Assembly: GCA_937927845.1 (NCBI GenBank)
Contig: CALFXE010000007.1
Span: forward strand, 1 to 39,732
DNA: 39,732 nucleotides
Direction of reading: 5' to 3'
Source of the DNA: an uncultured Paludibacter sp.
GTDB taxonomy: Bacteria; Bacteroidota; Bacteroidia; Bacteroidales; Paludibacteraceae
Part shown: piece by piece, positions 16,911 to 25,460 of the stretch
Numbering within the stretch: position 1 is the first letter of the stretch
Layout of the letters: each line of letters begins with the position of its first letter
Position numbers and translations under genes: made by a program
The notes under the pieces: model-generated
What the model was told of the DNA's origin: nothing
Databases searched by the model: none
What the model saw: the letters and a program-made list of their open reading frames with translations, nothing else

Positions 16911-18236
16911 TTAACCTCTATATAAAACCCACTTTATCATTTCTTTCCAAGTGATTTTTTTACCATACATTAAAATTCCTGTACGGTAAATTTTACCTGC
17001 TATCCAAGTACTTCCAATAAACGACAGTATCAATATTCCCAGAGATAGAGCCAACTGCCAAAAAGGTACGCCAAAAGGTAATCGTACCATCATCACAATT
17101 GGTGAGGTGAAAGGTATCATTGAGCACCAAAAAGCTAATGGTCCGTCAGGATTTTCTGCACTATAAATTGCGGCATAAATAGCAAATATTATAGGTAGCG
17201 ACAGTGGTAATGAAAATTGTTGTGTATCTGTTTCATTATCAACAGCAGAGCCGACAGCAGCAAACAGAGAGGCATAAAGCAAATATCCTCCTAAAAAGAA
17301 CAAAACAAAGAGTACTCCTGTTTGCAAAAAGTCAAAATTCTCCAATGCAGGCAAAAATTCAGCAAGAATATCATTTTGTTCACTTGCAATCATTTGAGGA
17401 TTAGCAGTCCCAACAAGTTGAGTTGCAGGACTTGCCGGTATATCTACTGCTTTCCCCATACTGCCTGTTATTGCCAAAAACAGTCCGATTGACAAAATCA
17501 CCCATAAAGCAAATTGAGTTAATCCCACCAATGCAATTCCTATTATCTTCCCCATCATCAGTTGAAATGGTTTCACTGAAGATATTATTACTTCAACTAT
17601 TCTGCTGGTCTTTTCTTGAACCACCCCTGACATCACCTGAGCACCATAAATAACTATAAACATGTAAATTACAACAGCAGTTATCATCCCGATTGTTATT
17701 GCGAGTTCGGCAGAACCCATCTTTTCTTCTCCATCTTTACCCCATTTAATAGTCTTAACATCAATACTTACTTTTGTTTGACGTATCAAATCTTTAAAAT
17801 CAGGGATATTTAATTCTTCAATCTTTTTATTTTCTACATATGTTTTGAGTAGCCCTGTTACATAAGACTTCATATCCAAACCTACCTGTTCGTTTGAGAA
17901 AAGCGTGGCAGCACTCGGATTTACTGATAAATCATCAGAAATATATAAAATTGCTGTATAATCGCCACTACCTGATTGGCTTTTATAAGCTTCAACTTCC
18001 TGATTTGCAAATTCAAAGGTGTAATTCTCATTATCTGTAAACACTGATGAATACAAGCCTGTTCGATCAATTACAACAATCTTTTGTACAGTATCATTTT
18101 GTATTTTGGCAAGTAGAAGAGGAAGTGTAATCATCCCAACCATCAAAAGTGGTGTAAGGAAAGTAAGAATAATGAAAGATGGTTTCATCACCCTGGTTGT
18201 ATATTCTCTTTTTATTATCAATGCTATCTTACTCAT
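16911..18236 (-). CDS. ABC-2 type transporter permease, NatB-like
   Basis: 441 residues. One N-terminal membrane helix (residues 18-42) starts after the cytoplasmic motif IIKREYTTRV. A large extracytoplasmic domain of about 140 residues follows, then five or six C-terminal helices including SGVVQEKTSRIVEVIISSVKP, the coupling region of ABC-2 exporters of the NatB/CcmB-related type. Such permeases work with a NatA-like ATPase, and members export Na+, peptides or lipids. The substrate is unknown here. Its start overlaps the end of the ATPase gene by eight bases, showing that the two form one transporter. Confidence 0.9.
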   Translation of the reverse strand: MSKIALIIKREYTTRVMKPSFIILTFLTPLLMVGMITLPLLLAKIQNDTVQKIVVIDRTGLYSSVFTDNENYTFEFANQEVEAYKSQSGSGDYTAILYISDDLSVNPSAATLFSNEQVGLDMKSYVTGLLKTYVENKKIEELNIPDFKDLIRQTKVSIDVKTIKWGKDGEEKMGSAELAITIGMITAVVIYMFIVIYGAQVMSGVVQEKTSRIVEVIISSVKPFQLMMGKIIGIALVGLTQFALWVILSIGLFLAITGSMGKAVDIPASPATQLVGTANPQMIASEQNDILAEFLPALENFDFLQTGVLFVLFFLGGYLLYASLFAAVGSAVDNETDTQQFSLPLSLPIIFAIYAAIYSAENPDGPLAFWCSMIPFTSPIVMMVRLPFGVPFWQLALSLGILILSFIGSTWIAGKIYRTGILMYGKKITWKEMIKWVLYRG

Positions 18237-19143
18237 GATTAACAGATTTAGTGGTTACAGTTTCAATAAAGATATCATTCATAGTTGGCAGTATTTCTTC
18301 AAATGAATTTATTTCGGATTGTGTCAATAAGCTACTTATCAATACATTGTTAGAACCTTTTTGTTTAGTTCTGACGATACTTTCAAAACCATTATACACT
18401 TCTTTTTGTAGCAATAATTCAATATTGTCATCTGCATTAATAAGTGATTTAGAATTAACACGATATGTGCCGGTGGCATTAATGCTCCTTATTTCATTTA
18501 CATTACCTTGCAACACAATTTTAGATTTATCTATAAGTGAGATATTATCACAAAGCTCTTCCACCGATGCCATATTATGAGTTGAAAATATTATCGTTGC
18601 ACCATTATCTTTAAGATTAATAATTTCTCGCTTTAGTAAATCTGTATTAACAGGGTCGAAACCACTAAAAGGCTCGTCAAAAATCAACAGCTTAGGTTGA
18701 TGCAGAATGGTAGTCACAAATTGAACTTTTTGTGCCATACCCTTTGATAGTTCCTCATCTTTTTTATTCCACCCCGATTGAATTTCAAACTTTTCAAACC
18801 AGTATTTCAGAGCTTTCAACGCATCTTGCTTACTCATTCCTTTTAATTGAGCAAGGTATAGCGACTGCTCCCCAACTTTCATTTTTTTGTACAGACCACG
18901 TTCTTCCGGAAGATAACCGATATGTTGTACATCCTCTGAGGTTAATTTCTTTCCATTAAGAAAAACTTCGCCGCTATCCGGTGCTGTAATACAATTAATT
19001 ATTCGTATCAGGGTAGTTTTACCTGCGCCATTCGGACCGAGAAGTCCGTAAATTGTATTTTCCGGCACATCCAAACTCACGCCTGCGAGAGCTAAATGAC
19101 CGGAATACTGTTTTACTACGTTTCTAATTTCTAATAAATTCAT
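18229..19143 (-). CDS. ABC transporter ATP-binding protein, NatA-like
   Basis: 304 residues. The Walker A loop GPNGAGKTT is at residues 36-44. The signature motif is the variant LSKGMAQKVQ (family LSGGQ), and Walker B is LLIFDEPFSGFDP, followed by the H-loop IIFSTHNM. A C-terminal extension of about 90 residues is typical of the DrrA/NatA-type exporters (DUF4162-like). It is the first gene of the pair with the permease and powers export. The region before its start at 19144-19373 is repeat-rich and contains no consensus promoter that I can find. Confidence 0.93.
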   Translation of the reverse strand: MNLLEIRNVVKQYSGHLALAGVSLDVPENTIYGLLGPNGAGKTTLIRIINCITAPDSGEVFLNGKKLTSEDVQHIGYLPEERGLYKKMKVGEQSLYLAQLKGMSKQDALKALKYWFEKFEIQSGWNKKDEELSKGMAQKVQFVTTILHQPKLLIFDEPFSGFDPVNTDLLKREIINLKDNGATIIFSTHNMASVEELCDNISLIDKSKIVLQGNVNEIRSINATGTYRVNSKSLINADDNIELLLQKEVYNGFESIVRTKQKGSNNVLISSLLTQSEINSFEEILPTMNDIFIETVTTKSVNHE

Positions 19144-19189
19144 TTTTATAATAATTTACTTTACAAAGTCGATGGTCGATGTCTTTAAT

Positions 19190-19222
19190 GTTTATCGTTT
19201 AGTGTTTAGTGTTTATCGTTTA
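19190..19222. repeat. two 12-bp direct repeats, period 21
   Basis: GTTTATCGTTTA occurs at 19190-19201 and 19211-19222 with GTGTTTAGT between. The spacer itself contains a related GTTTAGT word. It lies between the ABC gene start and the heptamer array. Confidence 0.7.
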
Positions 19223-19285
19223 ATGAATCGCTGCTCTGCAGCTAATATACTCGCCAAACCAGTCCCATACTCTTAGCTCAAAACC

Positions 19286-19369
19286 AATCACTAATTACTA
19301 ATCACTAATTACCAATCACTAATTACCAATCACTAATTACCAATCACTAATCACTAATCACTAATCACC
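19286..19369. repeat. array of twelve 7-bp units (AATCACT / AATTACC)
   Basis: Twelve perfect-length heptamers run without interruption. AATCACT alternates with AATTACT or AATTACC for the first nine units, then AATCACT repeats and the array ends with AATCACC. It stops four bases before the radC stop codon. The units are too short and have no spacers, so this is not CRISPR. Confidence 0.9.
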
Positions 19370-19373
19370 ATAC

Positions 19374-20075
19374 TCACAACTTCCCTTCATCACAATAACT
19401 ATAATATCCTCCCTCGGCAATAATTAAATGATCTAAAAATCTGATTCCTACAGCCTCGCATCCCGACTTAACCTTATGTGTAACTTTATCATCCTCGCGA
19501 CTTGGAAATCTTTGTCCCGATGGATGATTATGTGCAACTGCTACGGAAGCTGATTTTCTTTCGAGTGCGAGCTTCAGAAGCATGGGAATATCTACAATCG
19601 TCTGATTACTACCTCCCTGAGTAAGTCTTTTAGTTTCAATTAATTTATTAGCCCCATCAAGAAGTGCTACCCAAAATTCCTCATGGTTTAAATCAATTAA
19701 ATCTGCCTCAAACAAATGAAATATATCAGAACTTGATTTAACCCTTTTTCTGTCGATATTCTCTTGAGTCTTTCTCCGTTTACCAAACTCCAAAGAAGCA
19801 ATAATCGTTATAGCCTTAGCTTCACCTATACCTTTAAACTTATAACATAATTCCTGAATTGAATACTTTGCAAGTTCATTGATATTGTTTTGACAAGAAC
19901 TCATTATCCTCTTTGCAAGATCGACAGCCGATTCATTTCTACTACCCGAACCGATAATAATAGCCAATAATTCTGCATCCGACAATGCACTCGTACCTTT
20001 TCTAAGCAATTTTTCCCTTGGTCGATCCTCTTCCGACCAATCACGAATAGTTAAATATTTACTGTCATCGAACAT
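19374..20075 (-). CDS. radC: RadC family JAB-domain protein
   Basis: 233 residues. An N-terminal helix-hairpin-helix-like domain (RPREKLLRKGTSALSDAELLAI, then CYKFKGIGEAKA) is joined to a JAMM/MPN metal-binding domain with the motif AVAHNHPSG-x6-SREDDKVT. The role in repair implied by the name is not firmly established. The motif would suit a metal-dependent hydrolase. The normal length and both domains are intact. The 3' end touches the heptamer repeat array. Confidence 0.95.
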   Translation of the reverse strand: MFDDSKYLTIRDWSEEDRPREKLLRKGTSALSDAELLAIIIGSGSRNESAVDLAKRIMSSCQNNINELAKYSIQELCYKFKGIGEAKAITIIASLEFGKRRKTQENIDRKRVKSSSDIFHLFEADLIDLNHEEFWVALLDGANKLIETKRLTQGGSNQTIVDIPMLLKLALERKSASVAVAHNHPSGQRFPSREDDKVTHKVKSGCEAVGIRFLDHLIIAEGGYYSYCDEGKL

Positions 20076-20145
20076 AACATAACAAAATAAAAATTTCTAA
20101 ATAGTTTGCGGCTGTAAAAGTAATTAAAAATGTAATAATGGAGTG

Positions 20146-20234
20146 TGCAAAAGGTAAAAGAAATAAGTAAAAGATAAAAATCTATACATCAAACCTAAAT
20201 TTGTACCTTTTGCATATTAGACATCTATCTTTTA
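20146..20234. repeat. two interleaved inverted repeats upstream of the arsR promoter
   Basis: TGCAAAAGGTA (20146-20156) is the perfect inverse of TACCTTTTGCA (20204-20214). TAAAAGATA (20168-20176) is the perfect inverse of TATCTTTTA (20226-20234). The two pairs cross, as in a pseudoknot. The sequence is A/T-rich, so chance contributes. Confidence 0.5.
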
Positions 20235-20266
20235 AGCATTCTAAATATTAAATTTTCTAAAAAATA

Positions 20267-20296
20267 TTGTCATATGAAAATATGTTCATATATTTG
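20267..20296 (+). promoter_or_regulatory. promoter of the arsR-trx operon
   Basis: TTG (20267-20269), 19 bases, TATATTTG (20289-20296). Predicted transcription start is near 20303, before the ATG at 20318. Confidence 0.7.
20272..20291. promoter_or_regulatory. putative ArsR operator (perfect inverted repeat)
   Basis: ATATGAA (20272-20278), six bases, TTCATAT (20285-20291). The palindrome fills the space between the -33 and -7 elements and overlaps the -7 box, the position expected for autorepression by the ArsR-type protein encoded next. Confidence 0.7.
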
Positions 20297-20317
20297 CACG
20301 TGTTTTAAAATAAAATA

Positions 20318-20611
20318 ATGATGAATGAAGAGGTTAATATGGAACAAGCAGCATATACACTAAAAGCTATCTCGCACAGCACAAGGTTATGTGTAATTTC
20401 ATTATTGGCTGTTAATGATGAGTTGAACGTTACTGAAATTGGAGAGAAATTAAACTGTGAACAATCGCTTTTATCTCATCATCTTACAGATATGCGTGCA
20501 AAAGGGATTTTAAATACCAGAAGAGAAGGTAAAAATTGTTATTATTCTCTTAAGAACAAACAAATTACTAAGATAATTGATTGTATAAACGAATGCCACT
20601 GTGCACAATAG
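20318..20611 (+). CDS. ArsR/SmtB-family transcriptional repressor with C-terminal cysteine cluster
   Basis: 97 residues (ATG at 20318; 20321 and 20339 are alternatives). The winged-helix fold is clear: ISHSTRLCVISLL, then the recognition region LNVTEIGEKLNCEQSLLSHHLTDMRAKGIL, and the wing NTRREGKNCYYSL. The CxC metal site of classical ArsR in helix 3 is missing. Instead Cys are at 25, 47, 74, 89, 93 and 95, the last three forming CINECHC at the C-terminus. Such a site could sense metal ions or persulfide-type sulfur species, but which is unknown. It is first in an operon with DUF6132, HMA and thioredoxin genes, behind a palindromic operator. Confidence 0.92.
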   Translation: MMNEEVNMEQAAYTLKAISHSTRLCVISLLAVNDELNVTEIGEKLNCEQSLLSHHLTDMRAKGILNTRREGKNCYYSLKNKQITKIIDCINECHCAQ

Positions 20612-20619
20612 AGATTAAA

Positions 20620-20850
20620 ATGAAAGCTTTTGTAAAAAAACATATTTTAAATATATCGGGAATTTTTGTCGGTATGGCCGGAGGATATTTATATTATTAT
20701 TTCATCGGATGTGCAAGTGGCACTTGTCCTATTACATCCAATCCTTATATAAGTATTATCTACGGAGGAGTTCTGGGATATTTATTCTTCGATTTATTTA
20801 AAAAGAAACAACCAAAAGTAAATAACTCAACAGACAAAAAAGATGAATAG
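20620..20850 (+). CDS. DUF6132-like small membrane protein
   Basis: 76 residues from the ATG at 20620. An in-frame codon at 20581 would overlap arsR. There are two membrane helices (residues 8-26 and 45-60). Between them is the motif GCASGTCPITSNP, with two Cys facing the extracytoplasmic or intramembrane loop, which is the recognisable family signature. The C-terminus is Lys-rich and cytoplasmic. The function is not known to me. Members sit beside sulfurtransferase or thioredoxin genes, so a role in thiol or sulfur handling is inference. Its stop overlaps the next ATG by eight bases. Confidence 0.8.
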   Translation: MKAFVKKHILNISGIFVGMAGGYLYYYFIGCASGTCPITSNPYISIIYGGVLGYLFFDLFKKKQPKVNNSTDKKDE

Positions 20851-21052
20851 TACATTTAATGTGTCGAAATCTCAATGTATGGTTTGCAACAATGAAGTTC
20901 TGAAACAATTAGGCAAATTACAAGGCGTTTTTGGAGCTGAAATTGACAGAATAGATGGTAAGATCTCAGTAAACCATACTGACGAAATTGACAGAAAAAC
21001 AATTTCAGAAAAGCTTGACGAACTTGGATGGAAAGAAATAGAATTCAAATAA
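20843..21052 (+). CDS. heavy-metal-associated (HMA)-domain small protein
   Basis: 69 residues, a stand-alone ferredoxin-like fold of the copper-chaperone type. The CxxC metal or thiol motif is at residues 12-15 (SQCMVCNN), and the GVFGAEIDRIDGKISVNH and DELGW segments follow in the usual positions. It lacks a signal peptide and is cytoplasmic. It is overlapped by the DUF6132 gene and followed after 22 bp by the thioredoxin gene. It may carry a metal such as Cu+ or a reactive sulfur. The sequence does not decide. Confidence 0.85.
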   Translation: MNSTFNVSKSQCMVCNNEVLKQLGKLQGVFGAEIDRIDGKISVNHTDEIDRKTISEKLDELGWKEIEFK

Positions 21053-21074
21053 ACAAATAAATAAAAACAAAAAG

Positions 21075-21569
21075 ATGAATAAATTTTTTATAGCTTCAAC
21101 TTTATTATTTGCTATAGCTTTTACTGCATGCGCAAATAAGTCTACCAAAGAAACTGATAGTAATGAGCAGATTACAAACAATTCAAAATCAAATGATAAT
21201 AAGCAAATGGGAACAATTAAATTAACAAAAGCAGACTTTTTACAAAAGGTGGCTAATTACGAAGCCAACCCTAATGAATGGAAATATCTTGGTGACAAAC
21301 CGTGTATTATCGACTTTTATGCCGATTGGTGTGGTCCATGTAAAGCTGTTGCTCCAATCTTGGAAGAATTAGCTAAAGAATACGATGGTGAAATCTACAT
21401 ATATAAAGTTGATACGGAAAAAGAGCAAGAGCTTGCTGCTGCTTTTGGTATACGCAGTATTCCTTCACTTCTTTTCTGTCCGATAGATGAGCAACCTCAA
21501 ATGGCTATGGGTGCATTGCCTAAGGAAACTTTCAAAAAAGCAATTAATGAAGTATTGCTGAAGAAATAA
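21075..21569 (+). CDS. thioredoxin-fold lipoprotein
   Basis: 164 residues. A lipoprotein signal ends at the lipobox AFTAC19, followed by a Ser/Asn/Lys-rich linker to residue 45. A full thioredoxin domain follows with the active site W85-C-G-P-C89 and a conserved cis-Pro segment (RSIPSLL). It should face the periplasm, attached to a membrane, and resembles the periplasmic thioredoxins of Bacteroides. Disulfide reduction or oxidation is the likely job. It is last in the arsR operon and is followed by a strong terminator. Confidence 0.93.
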   Translation: MNKFFIASTLLFAIAFTACANKSTKETDSNEQITNNSKSNDNKQMGTIKLTKADFLQKVANYEANPNEWKYLGDKPCIIDFYADWCGPCKAVAPILEELAKEYDGEIYIYKVDTEKEQELAAAFGIRSIPSLLFCPIDEQPQMAMGALPKETFKKAINEVLLKK

Positions 21570-21612
21570 ATTCATAAGGATTATGGCTAACTAATGAGCC
21601 AAAATTAAAAGG

Positions 21613-21647
21613 AGAAATTGTCTTTAAATGACAGTTTCTTTTTTTTT
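21613..21647 (+). terminator. terminator of the arsR-trx operon
   Basis: AGAAATTGTC (21613-21622) pairs with GACAGTTTCT (21630-21639) over ten pairs with one G-U and a 7-base loop, followed by a run of nine T. Confidence 0.85.
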
Positions 21648-21720
21648 GATTAAACTTTTGTTCATTGTTTTAGTCTATGATTGCGATATGATAGTATTTA
21701 CAAATTTAAAAATCAAATCA

Positions 21721-22101
21721 ATGAAAAAAACTTTTATTTTATTCGTAGCAACTTGCTTCTTTGTGTCTTTTACAGCAATTGCACAAAATGCACCCAGAAA
21801 TGAGAACCGACAATTTAGTCCAAATGACCGTGCCGAACAAATGGCAAAGGATTTAAATTTAAATGATAACCAAAAACAACAAGTCAAGGTTATTTTCGAA
21901 GAACAACAAACCCAAATGCAAGCTCTTCGCCAAAATGAAGGGTTAAGTCAGGATCAACGAAGAGAGAAAATGACCACAATTCGCCAAAATTCTGATAAGA
22001 AAATTGAAGAAGCCATTGGTAAGGAAAACTTCGAAAAATACAAAAACCTCATGAATGAACGTATGAAGGCAAGACGCGATAATAGAGGACCAAGAAATTA
22101 A
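21721..22101 (+). CDS. small periplasmic helical protein, Spy/CpxP-like
   Basis: 126 residues from the ATG at 21721. The in-frame extension back to 21628 contains part of the preceding terminator and is rejected. A signal peptide ends at AIAQN. The mature part is a charged helical domain with two repeats of the LNDNQKQQVKVIFEEQQTQM type and LSQDQRREKMTTIRQNSD, the pattern of LTXXQ-containing Spy/CpxP proteins. These are periplasmic chaperones or envelope-stress modulators. The C-terminus is Arg/Asn-rich (ARRDNRGPRN). It stands alone between two terminators. Confidence 0.75.
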   Translation: MKKTFILFVATCFFVSFTAIAQNAPRNENRQFSPNDRAEQMAKDLNLNDNQKQQVKVIFEEQQTQMQALRQNEGLSQDQRREKMTTIRQNSDKKIEEAIGKENFEKYKNLMNERMKARRDNRGPRN

Positions 22102-22125
22102 CTGATTGCTCAATTTAATGTATTC

Positions 22126-22164
22126 AAAAAAAGCTTACTGCATCATAAACAGTAAGCTTTTTTT
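22126..22164. terminator. bidirectional terminator between the Spy-like and beta-galactosidase genes
   Basis: A perfect 15-bp stem (AAAAAAAGCTTACTG at 22126-22140 with its inverse at 22150-22164) encloses a 9-base loop. A and T runs flank it on either strand, so it can end both convergent genes. Confidence 0.9.
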
Positions 22165-22195
22165 GATTATTGATACAATATCTTCCTATTACAAA

Positions 22196-25100
22196 TTATT
22201 CAATAATAGTCATTTTATAACCGAATTTATAGTCCTTATTACTATAAATATATTCTTTCAAAGGTAAGGCTCCCCATGAATCAGAACCACCTAACCCTCT
22301 TTGGAATAAATCTATTGTTAACAAAGTTTCATTACGTGGGTATATATCGTTTTGATGTCTGTACTTTTTTGTTAATCCCGGATCGAAATCTTCTGATGCA
22401 TTATGTAAAACCGTAACTCCTAAAGGCTGCAATCCGTCAATCTTCAATCCAAAGCCTGAATTATCAGTTATGGTAAGCCATCTTACATCGGTTTTATTTC
22501 CATTTTCCTGCGGACGAACATAAGGCACATATTGATCTTTTACCTTACTTTCATAAATACCTAATTTTGATGCTTCGCACCTATCAATATAATTTTCAAC
22601 AGGTCCGCGACCATAATATGTATAATTATCCAACACTTTAGGTAATCTAAATGAATTCCCAAATCGTGGTATTTCGTCAATGTCCTTATTTGATGTTTTA
22701 TATTCAACTTCCACTGTAACAGTTCCGGAATTATCTACTATATATTTCTGAAAATAATCTGCTGTAACATCAAGCAATCTATGATGATAACTAATTATTA
22801 CTCCCTCACTTGTTTCTTCAACATCCATTTTTACAAGTCGTTTGTTCTGCTGAGCTACTCGCCAAATATTTAATCTTCTCTGACTGTTTGAACCAAAATC
22901 ATTATCAGTAGGTGCTCTCCAGAAGTTAGGCTCGATAGTCTGACCAAAAGCCTCTCTATTACCCTTCTGATATTTATACATACCTTGGTCATTGAAAATA
23001 GTCAAAATATCTCCTGTTCTTACCTCTGCACTATTATTTCCTTTTTTGACAATTGGTGTTTGACTTGCTTTTTTGTCTTGTTTAACTGAAAAATAATTAT
23101 TATCAGCAAAAGCAAGTTGCTCATATGCAACAATATAATCTGAAGGCATCAAATCAGTGCTTTTTTTAGATAACGCTTTTAAGTTCAAATGATATTCAAC
23201 TCCTTTTTCTACATTAGGTTTTGGGATATTCAATTTGATGTTTTTATTTGATAATGGCGCCAACTCTAAATCAAATTCTCCTGAATGTACTTTTTCGCCA
23301 TTTTTAATAATATCCCAGCAAAATTTAAATTCATTTAAATTAGTAAAACTGAATTCGTTCGCAACATTAATCATCCCTTGTTGCAAATCAATATCCTTGA
23401 AATGAATGTTTTGATATACCTTTTTAACTTCGTATAATTGCGGACTTGGTGTTCTATCAGGAAAAATTAAACCATTTATACAGAAATTCTCATCATTATG
23501 GTAATTCTTAGAATTAAAATCTCCTCCATAAGCATAATAAGGAATGCCATTCTCATCTTTGGTTAAGATACCCTGATCGACCCAGTCCCATATAAATCCT
23601 CCCTGCAAAGGTCGGTATGTTCTGATGGTGTCCCAATACTCTTTTAAATTACCTGTACTGTTTCCCATTGCATGCGAATATTCGCATAAAATCAGAGGTC
23701 GAGATATATCTGTACGTTTTGCATACTCGGCTATCCAATTAATTCGTGCATACATAGGACAAACAATATCCGTATTTTCCTCCTCACCGGCTCTTTCATA
23801 TTGAACAGGACGCGTTTTATCCCTTTCTTTTATCCATTTATATGTGGCTTTAAAAGCATCACCATTACTTGCTTCATTGCCTAATGACCAGATAATTACG
23901 GATGGATGATTTTTGTCTCTTTCAACTAAACTGTATGTTCTATCTAAATGTGCAGCTTCCCACAAGGGATTGAATGCAACATTATTCTTTCCATACCCCA
24001 TTCCATGTGATTCAATATTAGCTTCATCAACAAGATAAACTCCATATTCATCGCATAGCTTATACCATAAAGTTGGTTGAGGATAATGGCTTGTGCGTAT
24101 TGCATTTAAGTTATACTGTTTGATTAATTTTAAATCTTTTATCATAGTTTCTCTATCGACAACATGACCATTAATGTGGTGATGTTCATGTATATTGGCA
24201 CCTTTTAAAAGAACATACTTTCCGTTGATTAGAAGTATACCGTCTTTTATTTCTACACTACGAAAGCCAATACGATGGGAAACATATTCAATTGTTTTTT
24301 TGTGTTCATCTAATAGTTTGATAAGTAAAGTATACAAATTTGGTGTTTCAGCACTCCATAAAGAAGGATTTTTTACATTTTGCGTTGTTGAAGTTTCGTA
24401 ATTATTATCTGAACTTACATTTAATATTTGAGTTTTAGAGAATATTGTTTTCTTAGAATTATCAATTAACTCATATTCCAAATAAAGTTTCTTATTTTCA
24501 GAATAGTTATTCTCAATTTTCACATCTATACTTAAATCTGCATTTTTATAGTTTTTATCGAGTTGTGGCTTTGCAAAAAAGTCAGTAATCCTAACTTTAT
24601 CAGTACTATAAAGATATATACCTCTATCAAATCCTGACAGTCTCCAAAAATCCTGATCTTCAAGATATGACCCATCACTCCATCTATAACCTTCGATTGC
24701 AATTTTATTTTTACCTTTTCTAACATAAGGTGTGATATCAAACTCAGCAGGATTTTTTGTGCCTTGACAATAACCGACAAGCTCGCCATTCACCCACACA
24801 TACATTGCTGCTAATCCAGCTTCAAAATGTAAATATGTATTTCTTTCATTCCATAATGCGGGTAAATCAAACTCTTTTATATATGATCCAACAGGATTAT
24901 CGTCATGGGGAATATATGGAGGATTATTAGAATGAGGATAAATAATATTTGTATAAATAGGTGTACCATAGCCTAATAACTCCCAATTACCCGGTACTTT
25001 TATTTTTTTCCATCTACTGAAATCATAATTATTTTTATAAAAATCCTGTGGTCTATCAGCTGGCTTTGAAACCCAATTAAAACTCCATTCACCATTTAAA

Positions 25101-25294
25101 GATAAGTAGTAAGGAGAACGATCATAATTGTCTTCAATAGCAGCATCTCTATCAGAATAAGTCATAAACGTAGCTCTTGCCGGTAATCTGTTCTTCTGAA
25201 AAATCGAAGGATCTTCCCAATCATTTGCCTTCAGAAGTAATGCTGTGAATAAAAAACATAGACTAATTAAAAGAAAATAATGTTTCGTGTTCAT
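22196..25294 (-). CDS. exported beta-galactosidase, glycoside hydrolase family 2
   Basis: 1032 residues. A signal peptide (residues 1-24, LLLKAND) exports it. Then come the GH2 sugar-binding, Ig-like and TIM-barrel domains, with the acid/base Glu474 (SLGNEASNG) and the nucleophile Glu538 (LILCEYSHAMGNS). The Ig-like domain and the C-terminal beta-galactosidase domain (FWRAPTDND, YYGRGP) are also present. The length is that of LacZ-type enzymes. It cleaves terminal beta-galactose from lactose or plant or host glycans. The exported form suggests polymeric or oligosaccharide substrates in the periplasm or on the surface. No SusC/D pair is next to it. It has its own promoter 120 bp upstream. Confidence 0.95.
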   Translation of the reverse strand: MNTKHYFLLISLCFLFTALLLKANDWEDPSIFQKNRLPARATFMTYSDRDAAIEDNYDRSPYYLSLNGEWSFNWVSKPADRPQDFYKNNYDFSRWKKIKVPGNWELLGYGTPIYTNIIYPHSNNPPYIPHDDNPVGSYIKEFDLPALWNERNTYLHFEAGLAAMYVWVNGELVGYCQGTKNPAEFDITPYVRKGKNKIAIEGYRWSDGSYLEDQDFWRLSGFDRGIYLYSTDKVRITDFFAKPQLDKNYKNADLSIDVKIENNYSENKKLYLEYELIDNSKKTIFSKTQILNVSSDNNYETSTTQNVKNPSLWSAETPNLYTLLIKLLDEHKKTIEYVSHRIGFRSVEIKDGILLINGKYVLLKGANIHEHHHINGHVVDRETMIKDLKLIKQYNLNAIRTSHYPQPTLWYKLCDEYGVYLVDEANIESHGMGYGKNNVAFNPLWEAAHLDRTYSLVERDKNHPSVIIWSLGNEASNGDAFKATYKWIKERDKTRPVQYERAGEEENTDIVCPMYARINWIAEYAKRTDISRPLILCEYSHAMGNSTGNLKEYWDTIRTYRPLQGGFIWDWVDQGILTKDENGIPYYAYGGDFNSKNYHNDENFCINGLIFPDRTPSPQLYEVKKVYQNIHFKDIDLQQGMINVANEFSFTNLNEFKFCWDIIKNGEKVHSGEFDLELAPLSNKNIKLNIPKPNVEKGVEYHLNLKALSKKSTDLMPSDYIVAYEQLAFADNNYFSVKQDKKASQTPIVKKGNNSAEVRTGDILTIFNDQGMYKYQKGNREAFGQTIEPNFWRAPTDNDFGSNSQRRLNIWRVAQQNKRLVKMDVEETSEGVIISYHHRLLDVTADYFQKYIVDNSGTVTVEVEYKTSNKDIDEIPRFGNSFRLPKVLDNYTYYGRGPVENYIDRCEASKLGIYESKVKDQYVPYVRPQENGNKTDVRWLTITDNSGFGLKIDGLQPLGVTVLHNASEDFDPGLTKKYRHQNDIYPRNETLLTIDLFQRGLGGSDSWGALPLKEYIYSNKDYKFGYKMTIIE

Positions 25295-25415
25295 ATTTGG
25301 TAATTTATTTAAATGGTTATCTGTAAAGTATCCTTAAATTTCACATCTAACCCCGGATGTAACAAGATATGTATAACCTTGTACAGACGAAGTATAATGC
25401 GAGAAACATAGATGG

Positions 25416-25447
25416 CAAAAGTAATATTAAACCTTGTAAAATGCAAA
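25416..25447 (-). promoter_or_regulatory. promoter of the beta-galactosidase gene
   Basis: On the minus strand, TTTG (25444-25447), 20 bases, TACTTTTG (25416-25423). Start near 25409, leaving a leader of about 115 bases before the ATG at 25294. The leader shows no clear regulatory structure. Confidence 0.5.
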
Positions 25448-25460
25448 GCTTTATAGTTGT

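Noticed and set aside
19286..19369. CRISPR array
   Set aside because: Units are 7 bp with no spacers, and no cas genes are nearby; it is a simple tandem repeat.
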